This document shows, in pieces, positions 8,335 through 15,963 of a stretch of 64,000 nucleotides of DNA. Each line of letters opens with the position of its first letter. The first letter of the stretch is position 1. The stretch comes from Streptomyces sp. WP-1 (GTDB taxonomy: Bacteria > Actinomycetota > Actinomycetes > Streptomycetales > Streptomycetaceae), in NCBI RefSeq assembly GCF_030450125.1, contig NZ_CP123923.1, forward strand, positions 2,604,001 through 2,668,000, in the 5' to 3' direction. A program made the position numbers and the translations under genes. The notes below the pieces were generated by a model that had not been told where the DNA came from, made no database searches, and saw only the letters and a program-made list of their open reading frames with translations.

Positions 8335-8643
8335 CTACCCGACCCGAGACGCCGACGGCTGCCAAGCGGGCCTCTCCCCCACCCCCGCGGGCGGCCGTCC
8401 CCGCGTCCGGACCGCCCGGACGGCCGGCCGGGCGAACCGCCGGCCGTCGGCGCTCCGCGTGCGTCCGGCCTCGGGAACGGCGCCCACCTGGAACCGTGTG
8501 GCGTCGTGATGGACAGGGACCATCAGGGCGTCCGGGGTGCGGAAGCCGTCCGCCCGGTCGGGCGTGAACTCCCGTGGGTCCAGGGCCCGGAAGGACCGGT
8601 CCGCCAGCGCGGTGAGGTCTGTCCGGTCCGTCCGCTTGGTCAT
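8335..8643 (-). CDS. Small hypothetical protein between agmatine deiminase and zinc-ribbon genes
   Basis: 102 residues, starting MTKRTDRTD. It is supported by a strong ribosome site (GGAGG eight bases before the ATG), by a tight fit between genes (34 bases after agmatine deiminase, 9 bases before the next gene) and by co-orientation. The first 60 residues ('FTPDRADGFRTPDALMVPVHHDATRF') look protein-like; the last 40 are Arg/Pro-rich. No family recognised. Confidence 0.55.
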   Translation of the reverse strand: MTKRTDRTDLTALADRSFRALDPREFTPDRADGFRTPDALMVPVHHDATRFQVGAVPEAGRTRSADGRRFARPAVRAVRTRGRPPAGVGERPAWQPSASRVG

Positions 8644-8677
8644 GTCCTCAGCCTCCGGTCTGAAGCGGCCTTGAGCG

Positions 8678-9727
8678 TCAAGAGCGGCGGGAGCGCGGCT
8701 GCTGCTGGGTGATGCAGTGGATGCCGCCCCCGGCCGCGAAGATCTGGCGGGCGTCGACCAGGGTGACGGTGCGGTCGGGGAAGAGGCGGCGGAAGATGGC
8801 GGCGGCCGTCTCGTCGCGGGGGTCGTCGAAGGCGCACAGGACGACGCCGTCGTTGCAGAGGTAATGGTTGATGTACGAGTAGTCGGCCCAGTGGCCGTCG
8901 GCCTCCAGGACGGTCGGCGCGGGGACCTCCACGACCTCCAGGGGGCGGCCATGGGCGTCGGTCGAGGACCTGAGGAGGCCGATGATCTCCTTGCTGATCT
9001 CGTGGTCGGGGTGCGCGGGGTCCGGCTGGTGGTGGGCGAGGACGACGCCGGGGCGGGCGAAGGCGGCGACGATGTCGACGTGGCCGAGGGTGCCGTAGCC
9101 GTACGGGGGGTAGTCGGCGGTCAGGCCGCGCGGCAGCCAGATGGCCTTGCTGGTACCGAGGTGGGCGTGGATCTCCGCCTCGACCCGCTCCCGCGTCCAG
9201 TGCGGGTTGCGCTCGGGGCCGAGCTGCACGGTCTCGGTGAGCAGCACCGTGCCCTGGCCGTCGACATGGATGCCGCCGCCCTCGTTGACCAGCGTCGAGG
9301 TGTACGTCTTCGCGCCCGCGAGGTCGGCGACGTGGCCGCCGATCTTCGCGTCGTGCTCCCAGCGGGCCCAGTCCTGGGCGCCCCAGCCGTTGAACGTCCA
9401 GTCCACGGCGGCCAGTTCACCCTCGGCGTCGGTCAGGAAGGTGGGGCCGATGTCGCGCATCCAGGCGTCGTCCAGCTCGCGCTCCACCAGGTCGATGTCC
9501 GGCCCGAGCAGCTCCCGCGCCCCGGCCGCCGCGCCGGGGCCGCAGACCACGGTCACCGGTTCGAAGCGGCGCACGGCACGGGCGACCGAGGCCCAGGCGT
9601 GCCGGGAGGCGGCGAGGTCCTCGGCGTCGTCGAAGGTGGGGTTGGGGCCCGGCCACGCCATCCAGGTGCGCTCGTGCGGGGTCCACTCGGCGGGCATGCG
9701 GAAGCCGTCGGCGGCAGGGGTGCTCAT
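8678..9727 (-). CDS. aguA: Agmatine deiminase (PPADPH family)
   Basis: 349 residues. It converts agmatine to N-carbamoylputrescine plus ammonia. The guanidino-group-modifying fold is clear from 'PAEWTPHERTWMAWP' at the N-terminus, 'DAWMRDIGPTFL', 'NEGGGIHVDGQGT', 'GHVDIVAAFARP' and the catalytic Cys motif 'GGGIHCITQQQP' near the C-terminus. The ATG at 9727 gives the family-typical 'STPAADGFRMP' start; an upstream GTG would add eight residues, and neither has a good ribosome site. It lies 40 bases after the urease alpha-like gene. No N-carbamoylputrescine amidohydrolase gene is present nearby. Confidence 0.9.
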   Translation of the reverse strand: MSTPAADGFRMPAEWTPHERTWMAWPGPNPTFDDAEDLAASRHAWASVARAVRRFEPVTVVCGPGAAAGARELLGPDIDLVERELDDAWMRDIGPTFLTDAEGELAAVDWTFNGWGAQDWARWEHDAKIGGHVADLAGAKTYTSTLVNEGGGIHVDGQGTVLLTETVQLGPERNPHWTRERVEAEIHAHLGTSKAIWLPRGLTADYPPYGYGTLGHVDIVAAFARPGVVLAHHQPDPAHPDHEISKEIIGLLRSSTDAHGRPLEVVEVPAPTVLEADGHWADYSYINHYLCNDGVVLCAFDDPRDETAAAIFRRLFPDRTVTLVDARQIFAAGGGIHCITQQQPRSRRS

Positions 9728-9767
9728 CTGGGGGTCCGTTCCGGGGTTCACAGGAGGGGGGCCACGT

Positions 9768-11492
9768 TCACAGGAAGTAGAGGCGGTTGAGGGAGACCGA
9801 GTCGGCCGGTTCCGAGCGCAGCGGGTCGCCGTCGAGGGTGACCAGGCCGGTGCGCTGATCGACGTCGACGGCTCCGGTACGGGCGTTCAGCCGCAGGTCG
9901 GCGGGGCCGATGCCCCGGGTGCCGCGCACCGCGACCCGGCGGCGGCGGGTCGGCATGGTGTCGTTGCCCTGGTCCACGGCCGCCTGTGCGACGAACGCGA
10001 CCGACAGGTCGGCCGCCGTCGCGCCGTACGCCCCGAACTGCGGTCCCAGGACGAGGGGTTCGCAGGTGTCGGTGGCCGCGTTGGGGTCGCCGACGACGCC
10101 GTACGCGGGGAAGCCCGACTTGAGGACGAGCTGCGGCTTGGCGCCGAAGTACTCGGGGCGCCAGAGCACGATGTCCGCGAGCTTGCCGACCTCGATGGAG
10201 CCGACCTCGTGCGAAAGGCCGTGCGCGATCGCGGGGTTGATGGTCAGCTTGGCCATGTAGCGCAGCACCCGGGCGTTGTCGTCGCCCTCACCGTCGCCCT
10301 CCAGCGGGCCCAGCTCGGACTTCATCTTGCCGGCCATGGCGAAGGTGCGCCGTACCGTCTCGCCCGCGCGGCCCATGCCCTGGGCGTCGGAGGAGGTGAT
10401 GCCGATCGCGCCCAGGTCGTGCAGCACGTCCTCGGCGCCCATGGTGCCGGCCCGGATGCGGTCGCGGGCCATGGCCGCGTCGCCGGGCAGCTCGGGCTTG
10501 AGGTCGTGGACGGAGACGATCATGCCGTAGTGCTCGGCGACCGCGTCCCGGCCGAAGGGCAGGGTGGGGTTGGTGGAGGAGCCGATGACGTTCGGTACCC
10601 CGGCCATCTTCAGCACGTTGGGGACGTGTCCGCCGCCGCAGCCCTCGATGTGGAAGGCGTGGATGGTGCGGCCCTCCAGCACCCTGAGGGTGTCCTCGAC
10701 CGAGAGGCACTCGTTCAACCCGTCGCTGTGCAGGGCGACCTGCACGTCGTGTTCCTCGGCGACCCGCAGCGCGGTGTCCAGAGCCCGGGTGTGGGCGCCC
10801 ATGTCCTCGTGCACCTTGAAGCCGCTCGCGCCGCCCTCGGCCAGCGCCTCGATCAGCGGGGCCGGGTGCGAGGACGAACCCCGGCCCAGGAAGCCGATGT
10901 TGACCGGCCAGGCGTCGAAGGCGCCGAAGGCGTGGCGCAGCGCCCAGGGGGAGTTGACGCCGACGCCCCACACCGGGCCGAACTCCTGCCCGATGACGGT
11001 GGTCACGCCGGAGGCGAGGGATGCCTCCATGATGCGCGGCGACAGCAGATGGACATGGGTGTCGACGGCGCCGGCGGTGGCGATCAGGCCCTCGCCGGAG
11101 ACGATCGAGGTGCCGGTGCCGACCACCACGTCCACGCCGTCGAGGGTGTCCGGGTTGCCCGCGCGGCCGATCGCGCTGACGCGGCCCTCGCGGATGCCGA
11201 TGGACACCTTGCGGATGCCCTGCACCGCGTCGATCACCACGACGTTGCTGATCACGACGTCGCAGGTCTCGCGCACGGCGGCGGCCTTGAGGTGCAGTCC
11301 GTCACGGGCCGTCTTGCCGAACCCGGCGAGGAACTCGTCGCCGTAGCGCTGCGCGTCGGACTCCACCCGGATGGTCAGGCCCGAGTCGCCGAGGCGGACG
11401 CGGTCGCCCGCGCGGGGGCCATGGGTGGCGGCGTACGCGCCCGGGTCGACATGGATCGCCCGGCTGACCTCGCGCCCCTTGGAACGGCTCAT
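9768..11492 (-). CDS. ureC: Divergent urease alpha subunit (UreC-like), orphan type
   Basis: 574 residues. The nickel-site residues of the urease alpha subunit are recognisable: 'DTHVHLLSP' (HxH), the carbamylated Lys as K226 in 'FKVHED', 'ALHSDGLNE', 'FHIEGCGGGH' and the Asp in 'SSDAQGMGR'. The Arg of 'RIR' in the active site is also kept. The mobile-flap Cys of classical ureases (MVCHHL) is replaced: the segment reads 'MIVSVHDL', with V328 in the Cys position and H329 kept. The ATG overlaps the upstream stop by four bases. No ureD/E/F/G maturation genes are nearby. Urease activity is therefore plausible but not assured. Confidence 0.85.
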   Translation of the reverse strand: MSRSKGREVSRAIHVDPGAYAATHGPRAGDRVRLGDSGLTIRVESDAQRYGDEFLAGFGKTARDGLHLKAAAVRETCDVVISNVVVIDAVQGIRKVSIGIREGRVSAIGRAGNPDTLDGVDVVVGTGTSIVSGEGLIATAGAVDTHVHLLSPRIMEASLASGVTTVIGQEFGPVWGVGVNSPWALRHAFGAFDAWPVNIGFLGRGSSSHPAPLIEALAEGGASGFKVHEDMGAHTRALDTALRVAEEHDVQVALHSDGLNECLSVEDTLRVLEGRTIHAFHIEGCGGGHVPNVLKMAGVPNVIGSSTNPTLPFGRDAVAEHYGMIVSVHDLKPELPGDAAMARDRIRAGTMGAEDVLHDLGAIGITSSDAQGMGRAGETVRRTFAMAGKMKSELGPLEGDGEGDDNARVLRYMAKLTINPAIAHGLSHEVGSIEVGKLADIVLWRPEYFGAKPQLVLKSGFPAYGVVGDPNAATDTCEPLVLGPQFGAYGATAADLSVAFVAQAAVDQGNDTMPTRRRRVAVRGTRGIGPADLRLNARTGAVDVDQRTGLVTLDGDPLRSEPADSVSLNRLYFL

Positions 11493-12211
11493 CGGTGCTG
11501 CCCCTTCCCCTCGTCGCTGAGGTCGCCCTCGTCGCTGCTGACCCCCAGATATCCGCAGGCCGCGGCCCTGCGCAGCGCCTCGGTCCGGGCGCCCGGCGCG
11601 TCCAGCGGCCCGTCGACCAGCCCGGCGAAGCCGATCGCGATCCGCTCGCCGCCGATCGGCACCAGGCCGACCTCCTCGCTCTCGCCCGGCCCGAAGCGCA
11701 CGGAGGATCCGGCGGGTACGGCGAGCCGCATGCCGTAGGCGGCCGCGCGGTCGAAGTCGAGGCGCGGGTTGGCCTCGAAGAAGTGGAAGTGGGAGGTGAC
11801 GGAGATCGGCACGGTCGCGGTGTTGGTGACGGTGAGCCGGAGCACCGGTTCGGGGTCGGCGTGCGCGGGGCCGGGCAGCAGCGCGCCGGGGGCGTCCGGG
11901 CCCAGGCCGCCGCCGAGGGGGTCGGAGACCACCGCGAGCCGGGAGCCGTCGTCGAAGACGGCCTCGACCATCACCTCGGTCACCACGTCGGCGACCCCGG
12001 GCAGCACGTCCTCGGGCCCGAGCACGCTCCGCGCCGCCTCGACGGCCTCCGCGAGGCGTCTGCCGTCCCGGGCGGCCTCGCAGACGGTGTCCGCGATCAG
12101 CGCGGTCGCCTCCGGGACGTTCAGCCGAAGGCCGCGGGCGCGGCGGGCGCGGGCCAGCTCGGCGGCGCCGAAGAGCAGCAGCCGGTCGCGTTCCGTGGGG
12201 GTCAGTCGCAC
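11489..12211 (-). CDS. ureAB: Fused urease gamma-beta subunit (UreA-UreB)
   Basis: 240 residues. The first ~100 match urease gamma ('LTPTERDRLLLFGAAELARARRARGL', 'LNVPEATALIADTVCEAARDG'). The remainder is the beta subunit jelly roll, ending in 'RFGPGESEEVGLVPIGG' and 'GFAGLVDGP'. The GTG start at 12211 is chosen because a full AAGGAGGT lies eight bases upstream; an upstream ATG has none. First gene of the operon UreAB-UreC-agmatine deiminase-small ORF-zinc ribbon-TetR. Two palindromes lie just upstream. Confidence 0.88.
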   Translation of the reverse strand: MRLTPTERDRLLLFGAAELARARRARGLRLNVPEATALIADTVCEAARDGRRLAEAVEAARSVLGPEDVLPGVADVVTEVMVEAVFDDGSRLAVVSDPLGGGLGPDAPGALLPGPAHADPEPVLRLTVTNTATVPISVTSHFHFFEANPRLDFDRAAAYGMRLAVPAGSSVRFGPGESEEVGLVPIGGERIAIGFAGLVDGPLDAPGARTEALRRAAACGYLGVSSDEGDLSDEGKGQHR

Positions 12212-12258
12212 GGCGCGGGACCTCCTTCTCGTCAACCCTGGAGAGCGCTCGTCCACCT

Positions 12259-12275
12259 TTAGAGCGTCGCTCTAA
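12259..12275. promoter_or_regulatory. Palindromic operator 1 upstream of the urease-like operon
   Basis: TTAGAGCG-T-CGCTCTAA, a perfect 8-1-8 inverted repeat 47 bp upstream of the ureAB start. The form is typical of a TetR-family operator. Confidence 0.65.
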
Positions 12276-12277
12276 CC

Positions 12278-12296
12278 TTTAGAACAGCACTCTAAA
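12278..12296. promoter_or_regulatory. Palindromic operator 2 upstream of the urease-like operon
   Basis: TTTAGA-acagcac-TCTAAA, a second inverted repeat sharing the outer TTAGA/TCTAA arms with operator 1. The two centres (12267 and 12287) are 20 bp apart, about two helical turns, which would put two bound dimers on the same DNA face. Confidence 0.6.
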
Positions 12297-12368
12297 CGGA
12301 GGATCCGAGGAAGAGAAGGGCGGGACGACAACGCGCACACGTGATGGATCGAACACCGCTCCAAAAAC

Positions 12369-12417
12369 GCGCAGGGCCGCCGCGACCCCCCGAAGGGGAT
12401 CCGCGGCGGCCCTGCGC
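12369..12417 (-). terminator. Terminator of ilvE
   Basis: A perfect 16-bp outer stem (12369-12384 with 12402-12417) encloses a CCCC/GGGG inner hairpin. On the minus strand the stem is followed by GTTTTT, giving a U-run. It lies 16 bases past the ilvE stop. Confidence 0.85.
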
Positions 12418-12432
12418 GAAGGGATCCGGCCG

Positions 12433-13521
12433 TCAGCCGATCTTGTGCATCCAGCCGTGCTTGTCCTCGGTCATGCCCCGCTGGACGCCCAGCAGGGCCT
12501 CGCGCAGGCGCATGGTGACCTCGCCGGGGGCGCCGTCCCCGTGGGTCCACTCGTCGGACTTGGTCTTCACATGGCCGATCGGGGTGACCACGGCCGCGGT
12601 GCCGCAGGCGAACACCTCGGTCAGTGCGCCGGAGGCCGCGTCCGCGCGCCACTGCTCCAGGGTGATCACACCCTCCTCGGCCTGGTAGCCGAGGTCGCGG
12701 GCGACCTGGAGGAGGGAGTCGCGGGTGATGCCCTCCAGGATGGAGCCGGTCAGGTTCGGCGTGAGGATCTTGTCGCCGTAGACGAAGGCGACGTTCATGC
12801 TGCCGCTCTCCTCCACCTTGGTGCGGGTGACCGCGTCGAGGTAGACGACCTGGTCGCAGCCGTGGGCCGCGGCCTCGGCCTGCGGGAGCAGGGAGGCGGC
12901 GTAGTTGCCGCCGGTCTTGGCGTCACCGGTGCCGCCGGGGACGGCGCGGACATGGTCCTCGGCGACCCAGATGGTGACCGGCTTGACGCCACCGGAGAAG
13001 TAGGCGCCGGAGGGCGAGGCGATCAGCAGGAACATGTATTCGTTGGCCGGGTGCACGCCGAGCGCCGCCTCGGTGGCGATCATGAAGGGCCGCAGGTAGA
13101 GGGCCGCCTCGCCGCCGTGCGGCGGGACCCAGTCGGCGTCCTGGACGAGCAGCGCGTCCAGGGCGGCGATGAACAGGTCCTCGGGCAGCTCGGCCATGGC
13201 CATACGGCGGGCGGAGGTGCGGAAACGACGGGCGTTGGCCTCGGGACGGAACAGCGCGATCGAGCCGTCGGGCTGGCGGTACGCCTTCAGCCCCTCGAAG
13301 ATCTCCTGGCCGTAGTGCAGCACCTGGGTGGAGGGATCGAGGGAGATCGGGCCGTACGGCACGAGCTGGGCGTCGTGCCAGCCGCGGCCCTCGGTCCACC
13401 GGATCGTCACCATGTGGTCGGTGAAGTGGCGGCCGAACCCGGGATTGGCCAGGATCGCCTCGCGCTCGGCGGCGGCGAGGGGGCTGGCGGAGGGCTTGAG
13501 CTCGATCGTGGGCGTCGTCAT
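12433..13521 (-). CDS. ilvE: Branched-chain amino acid aminotransferase
   Basis: 362 residues, fold-type IV PLP enzyme. It interconverts Leu, Ile and Val with their 2-oxo acids, using glutamate/2-oxoglutarate. The PLP lysine is K202 in '[10 protein letters not shown]'. '[13 protein letters not shown]', '[10 protein letters not shown]' and '[14 protein letters not shown]' are family hallmarks of the long (class II) form. The gene stands alone, with a terminator on each side (its own, and that of leuB upstream), so it probably has its own promoter in 13522-13736. Confidence 0.95.
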   Translation of the reverse strand: MTTPTIELKPSASPLAAAEREAILANPGFGRHFTDHMVTIRWTEGRGWHDAQLVPYGPISLDPSTQVLHYGQEIFEGLKAYRQPDGSIALFRPEANARRFRTSARRMAMAELPEDLFIAALDALLVQDADWVPPHGGEAALYLRPFMIATEAALGVHPANEYMFLLIASPSGAYFSGGVKPVTIWVAEDHVRAVPGGTGDAKTGGNYAASLLPQAEAAAHGCDQVVYLDAVTRTKVEESGSMNVAFVYGDKILTPNLTGSILEGITRDSLLQVARDLGYQAEEGVITLEQWRADAASGALTEVFACGTAAVVTPIGHVKTKSDEWTHGDGAPGEVTMRLREALLGVQRGMTEDKHGWMHKIG

Positions 13522-13736
13522 GAGTGATTGTCCTTCACCGGTTGTCGTGACGGGCCGCGCTCACACCTGACACCGGCTGGCGACCGGTGCTCGGACGTCC
13601 GAGCTTTCCCTCATACCGCGGCTCCGCGTTCGATTATCGCGCGCAGGCTCCGGCCGATGGAATCGGGTGGGCTACGGCCCAGGGGTCGTGGTGGCGGCCC
13701 GGGGGCGATCGTTTCACCCGGCGCGGACATGCGGAA

Positions 13737-13765
13737 GCCGCCGGGCGGTCGTGCGACCCGGCGGC
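13737..13765 (-). terminator. Terminator of leuB
   Basis: A perfect 9-bp stem, GCCGCCGGG (13737-13745) with CCCGGCGGC (13757-13765), and an 11-nt loop, 23 bases downstream of the leuB stop. Confidence 0.7.
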
Positions 13766-13787
13766 CTCTTGCGAAGGGAGCGCCGGG

Positions 13788-14831
13788 TCAGCCGGCTACT
13801 CGGGAGGCGAGCGCGTCGCCGATCTCGGAGGTGCTCCGGGCGGGCCGGTCCGCGCGCTCGGTGAGGTCGGCGGCGACCGCCGCGTCGATGCGGTCGGCCT
13901 CGGTGTCGTATCCGAGGTGGCGCAGCAGCAGGGCGACGGAGAGGACCGTGGCGGTGGGGTCGGCCTTGCCCTGGCCCGCGATGTCCGGTGCCGAGCCGTG
14001 CACCGGCTCGAACATGGACGGGAAGTCGCGGCCCGGGTTGATGTTGCCGGAGGCGGCCACGCCGATGCCGCCGGAGACGGCCGCGGCGAGGTCGGTGATG
14101 ATGTCGCCGAAGAGGTTGTCGGTGACGATCACATCGAAGCGCTCGGGCTGGGTGACCAGGAAGATGGTGGCCGCGTCGACATGCAGATAGTCGGTGCTGA
14201 CCTCGGGGAACTCCTGGGCGACCCGGTTGAAGATGTCGGTCCACAGATGGCCGGCGAAGGTCAGCACGTTGTTCTTGTGGACCAGCGTTAGCTTCTTGCG
14301 CGGGCGGGCCTGGGCGCGGGCGAAGGCGTCGCGGACGACGCGCTCGACGCCGTAGGCCGTGTTGACGGAGACCTCGGTGGCGACCTCGTGCGGGGTGCCC
14401 TTGCGGATGGTGCCGCCGTTGCCGGTGTACGGGCCTTCCGTGCCCTCGCGGACGACGACGAAGTCGATCTCCGGCTGTCCGGCGAGCGGGGTGGACACGC
14501 CCGGGAGCAGCTTGCTCGGCCGCAGGTTGACGTGGTGGTCGAAGGCGAAGCGGAGCTTGAGCAGGAAGCCGCGCTCCAGGACGCCGGAGGGCACCGACGG
14601 GTCGCCGATGGCGCCGAGCAGGATGGCGTCGTGCCGCTTCAGCTGCGCGAGGTCCGCGTCGGTGAGGGTCTCACCGGTGGCGTGGTAGCGCTTGGCGCCG
14701 AAGTCGTAGTCCTGGGTCTCCAGCTTCACATCCTGCGGAAGGACGGCGGAGAGGACCTTCAGACCCTCGGCCACGACCTCCTGGCCGATGCCGTCACCGG
14801 GGATCACTGCGAGATTGATGCTGCGAGACAT
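13788..14831 (-). CDS. leuB: 3-isopropylmalate dehydrogenase
   Basis: 347 residues, the short actinobacterial LeuB form. It oxidatively decarboxylates 3-isopropylmalate with NAD+ in leucine synthesis. Seen: '[12 protein letters not shown]' at the N-terminus, '[14 protein letters not shown]'-like substrate-binding Arg residues, '[15 protein letters not shown]', '[10 protein letters not shown]' and the metal/NAD segment '[17 protein letters not shown]', then '[20 protein letters not shown]'. The ATG follows a GAGGAG. A strong stem-loop lies 31 bases upstream, between the small upstream gene and leuB. Confidence 0.95.
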   Translation of the reverse strand: MSRSINLAVIPGDGIGQEVVAEGLKVLSAVLPQDVKLETQDYDFGAKRYHATGETLTDADLAQLKRHDAILLGAIGDPSVPSGVLERGFLLKLRFAFDHHVNLRPSKLLPGVSTPLAGQPEIDFVVVREGTEGPYTGNGGTIRKGTPHEVATEVSVNTAYGVERVVRDAFARAQARPRKKLTLVHKNNVLTFAGHLWTDIFNRVAQEFPEVSTDYLHVDAATIFLVTQPERFDVIVTDNLFGDIITDLAAAVSGGIGVAASGNINPGRDFPSMFEPVHGSAPDIAGQGKADPTATVLSVALLLRHLGYDTEADRIDAAVAADLTERADRPARSTSEIGDALASRVAG

Positions 14832-14861
14832 GCGGGCACCCTACTCCTCGTCCCAGGTGAT

Positions 14862-14896
14862 GACACGGGCCGTCCAATATCCGGACGGCCCGTGTC
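14862..14896. terminator. Perfect 14-bp stem-loop just upstream of leuB
   Basis: GACACGGGCCGTCC (14862-14875) pairs with 14883-14896 around a 7-nt loop. It lies 32 bases after the stop of the 43-residue gene and 31 bases before the leuB ATG, with no U-run on either strand. It could terminate the small gene's transcript or structure the leuB leader. Confidence 0.55.
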
Positions 14897-14928
14897 CTGG
14901 CGCGGCTCGAAAAGGTTCGCCGGCCGGC

Positions 14929-15060
14929 TCAGTGGCCGGTCTGGCCGCCGTTGTCCCGGCGGTCGAGGGCGCGCTGGAGGGCGGCGGCGGCGTTCTTGCG
15001 GTCGGACTCGGCGGCGCGGGGCACGTGGCGGACGCGGCGGCGGACGGTCGTCTCGGCCAT
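14929..15060 (-). CDS. Small basic conserved-type hypothetical protein (43 aa)
   Basis: It starts MAETTVRRRVRHV and ends GGQTGH; rich in Arg and Ala. It has a clear GAGGAG eight bases before the ATG and strong GC3 bias. The position directly upstream of leuB, and a start/stop that fits between ribosome site and hairpin, support it as real. Function unknown; the Arg-rich N-terminus would suit nucleic-acid binding, but nothing more can be said. Confidence 0.6.
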   Translation of the reverse strand: MAETTVRRRVRHVPRAAESDRKNAAAALQRALDRRDNGGQTGH

Positions 15061-15411
15061 GGAAATCGACTCCTCGGCAGGAAGGGAGCACGGTGATGAG
15101 GGGGGTGTTCGAGACGCCGGAGCAGGCGGGGAGCGCTGGCCGCAGGGGTTGCCTGCACGGGGCCCGGCTCACGACCGCCATTCGCTGGATCGAGCGAGAC
15201 GTTCGGCTCCTTCCAAGCTAAGGGAGCGGCCCGCGTCTGTCTGCATAGTTACTCGGACTTCCTACTATCTGAGACGGCTGATCCCCTCGAACGGCTCTGA
15301 GCTGCGGTGACGCGTGTTCGAGTGAGCGCAGCACCCGGATCAGGGCGCGTACGGCATCCGCGGCGGCCGGCTCCGGGGCGGTGACGTGGCCGACGCCCCG
15401 GTACGGACCAC
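15061..15411. other. Intergenic stretch without recognisable gene
   Basis: I see no convincing coding frame here. The first ~180 bases hold the upstream region of the 43-residue gene. From about 15237 the base composition becomes less GC-rich (a 'ttactcggacttcctactatctg' type stretch), leading into a decayed gene remnant. Confidence 0.5.
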
Positions 15412-15574
15412 CTCGACGCGCAGGACGAGTTGTACGACTTCGCCGTACCGCATCTGCGGCAGCGGCGCGCTGACGGCGGACGAGACGGTGGTCGACGGCT
15501 TCGACCGGATCGTGGACGCGTTCCTGCTGATGCTGCGGGGCGGGAACACGGGCAAGATCCTGGTGCGGAAGGGG
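15412..15574 (+). pseudogene. Remnant of the 3' end of a zinc-type/MDR NADP-dependent oxidoreductase
   Basis: Two adjacent frames together give the C-terminus typical of MDR (quinone/curcumin-reductase-like) oxidoreductases. In one frame 15412-15462 reads 'LDAQDELYDFAVPHLRQ'. Then, after a one-base shift, 15461-15574 reads 'SGALTADETVVDGFDR', 'VDAFLLMLRGGNTGK' and 'ILVRKG'. Intact relatives have 'ETVVDG...AFLGLLRGENTGKMIVR'. The rest of the ~330-residue enzyme is missing and the original stop is lost. Family assignment is from recalled consensus. Confidence 0.55.
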
Positions 15575-15708
15575 GATCGACGAGCGTCATATTTTTCGGG
15601 CGCGAGCCGGTTGGAGTCCGGCGGAGTCGAGGCCGGTCGTGTGGGCGGTGACAAGTCAAGGGCGGCATTCCCCCCGTGATCCCAGCCCGCCCCCGACCTT
15701 CTCCGTCT

Positions 15709-15963
15709 TCAGTCGGACACGCTCTCCTCACCCGCTGGCTCTGCCGGGGTGATGGAACAGTGACAGGTCCTGGACGTATCCCCGGCTGGACCATGAAGAG
15801 CCCGAGCCAGATGAAGACACACCCGAACACGTTCCTCTGCCGGGCAATCGGCGACAAGCCTCCTCAACTGGCGCACGATCAGCACGTCCCGGCAAGCCTT
15901 CCCCAGCGCCATGAGAGGAGCAAGAGCCAGGACCGCAGTGCCCGCGTACTCGAAGGACATCAT
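15709..15963 (-). CDS. Small hypothetical protein with N-terminal hydrophobic segment
   Basis: 84 residues (83 if the second of two adjacent ATGs is used). Residues 5-22 ('YAGTAVLALAPLMALGKA') could form one membrane segment, and the C-terminus is polar with two Cys. It overlaps the stop of the upstream gene by four bases, so the two are coupled. No family recognised. Part of a small accessory patch between leuB and the proline genes. Confidence 0.55.
   Translation of the reverse strand: MMSFEYAGTAVLALAPLMALGKACRDVLIVRQLRRLVADCPAEERVRVCLHLARALHGPAGDTSRTCHCSITPAEPAGEESVSD

Noticed and set aside
9141..11738. 865-codon plus-strand frame opposite agmatine deiminase and ureC
   Set aside because: Both minus-strand genes are unambiguous; this frame mirrors them and has no protein-like motifs.
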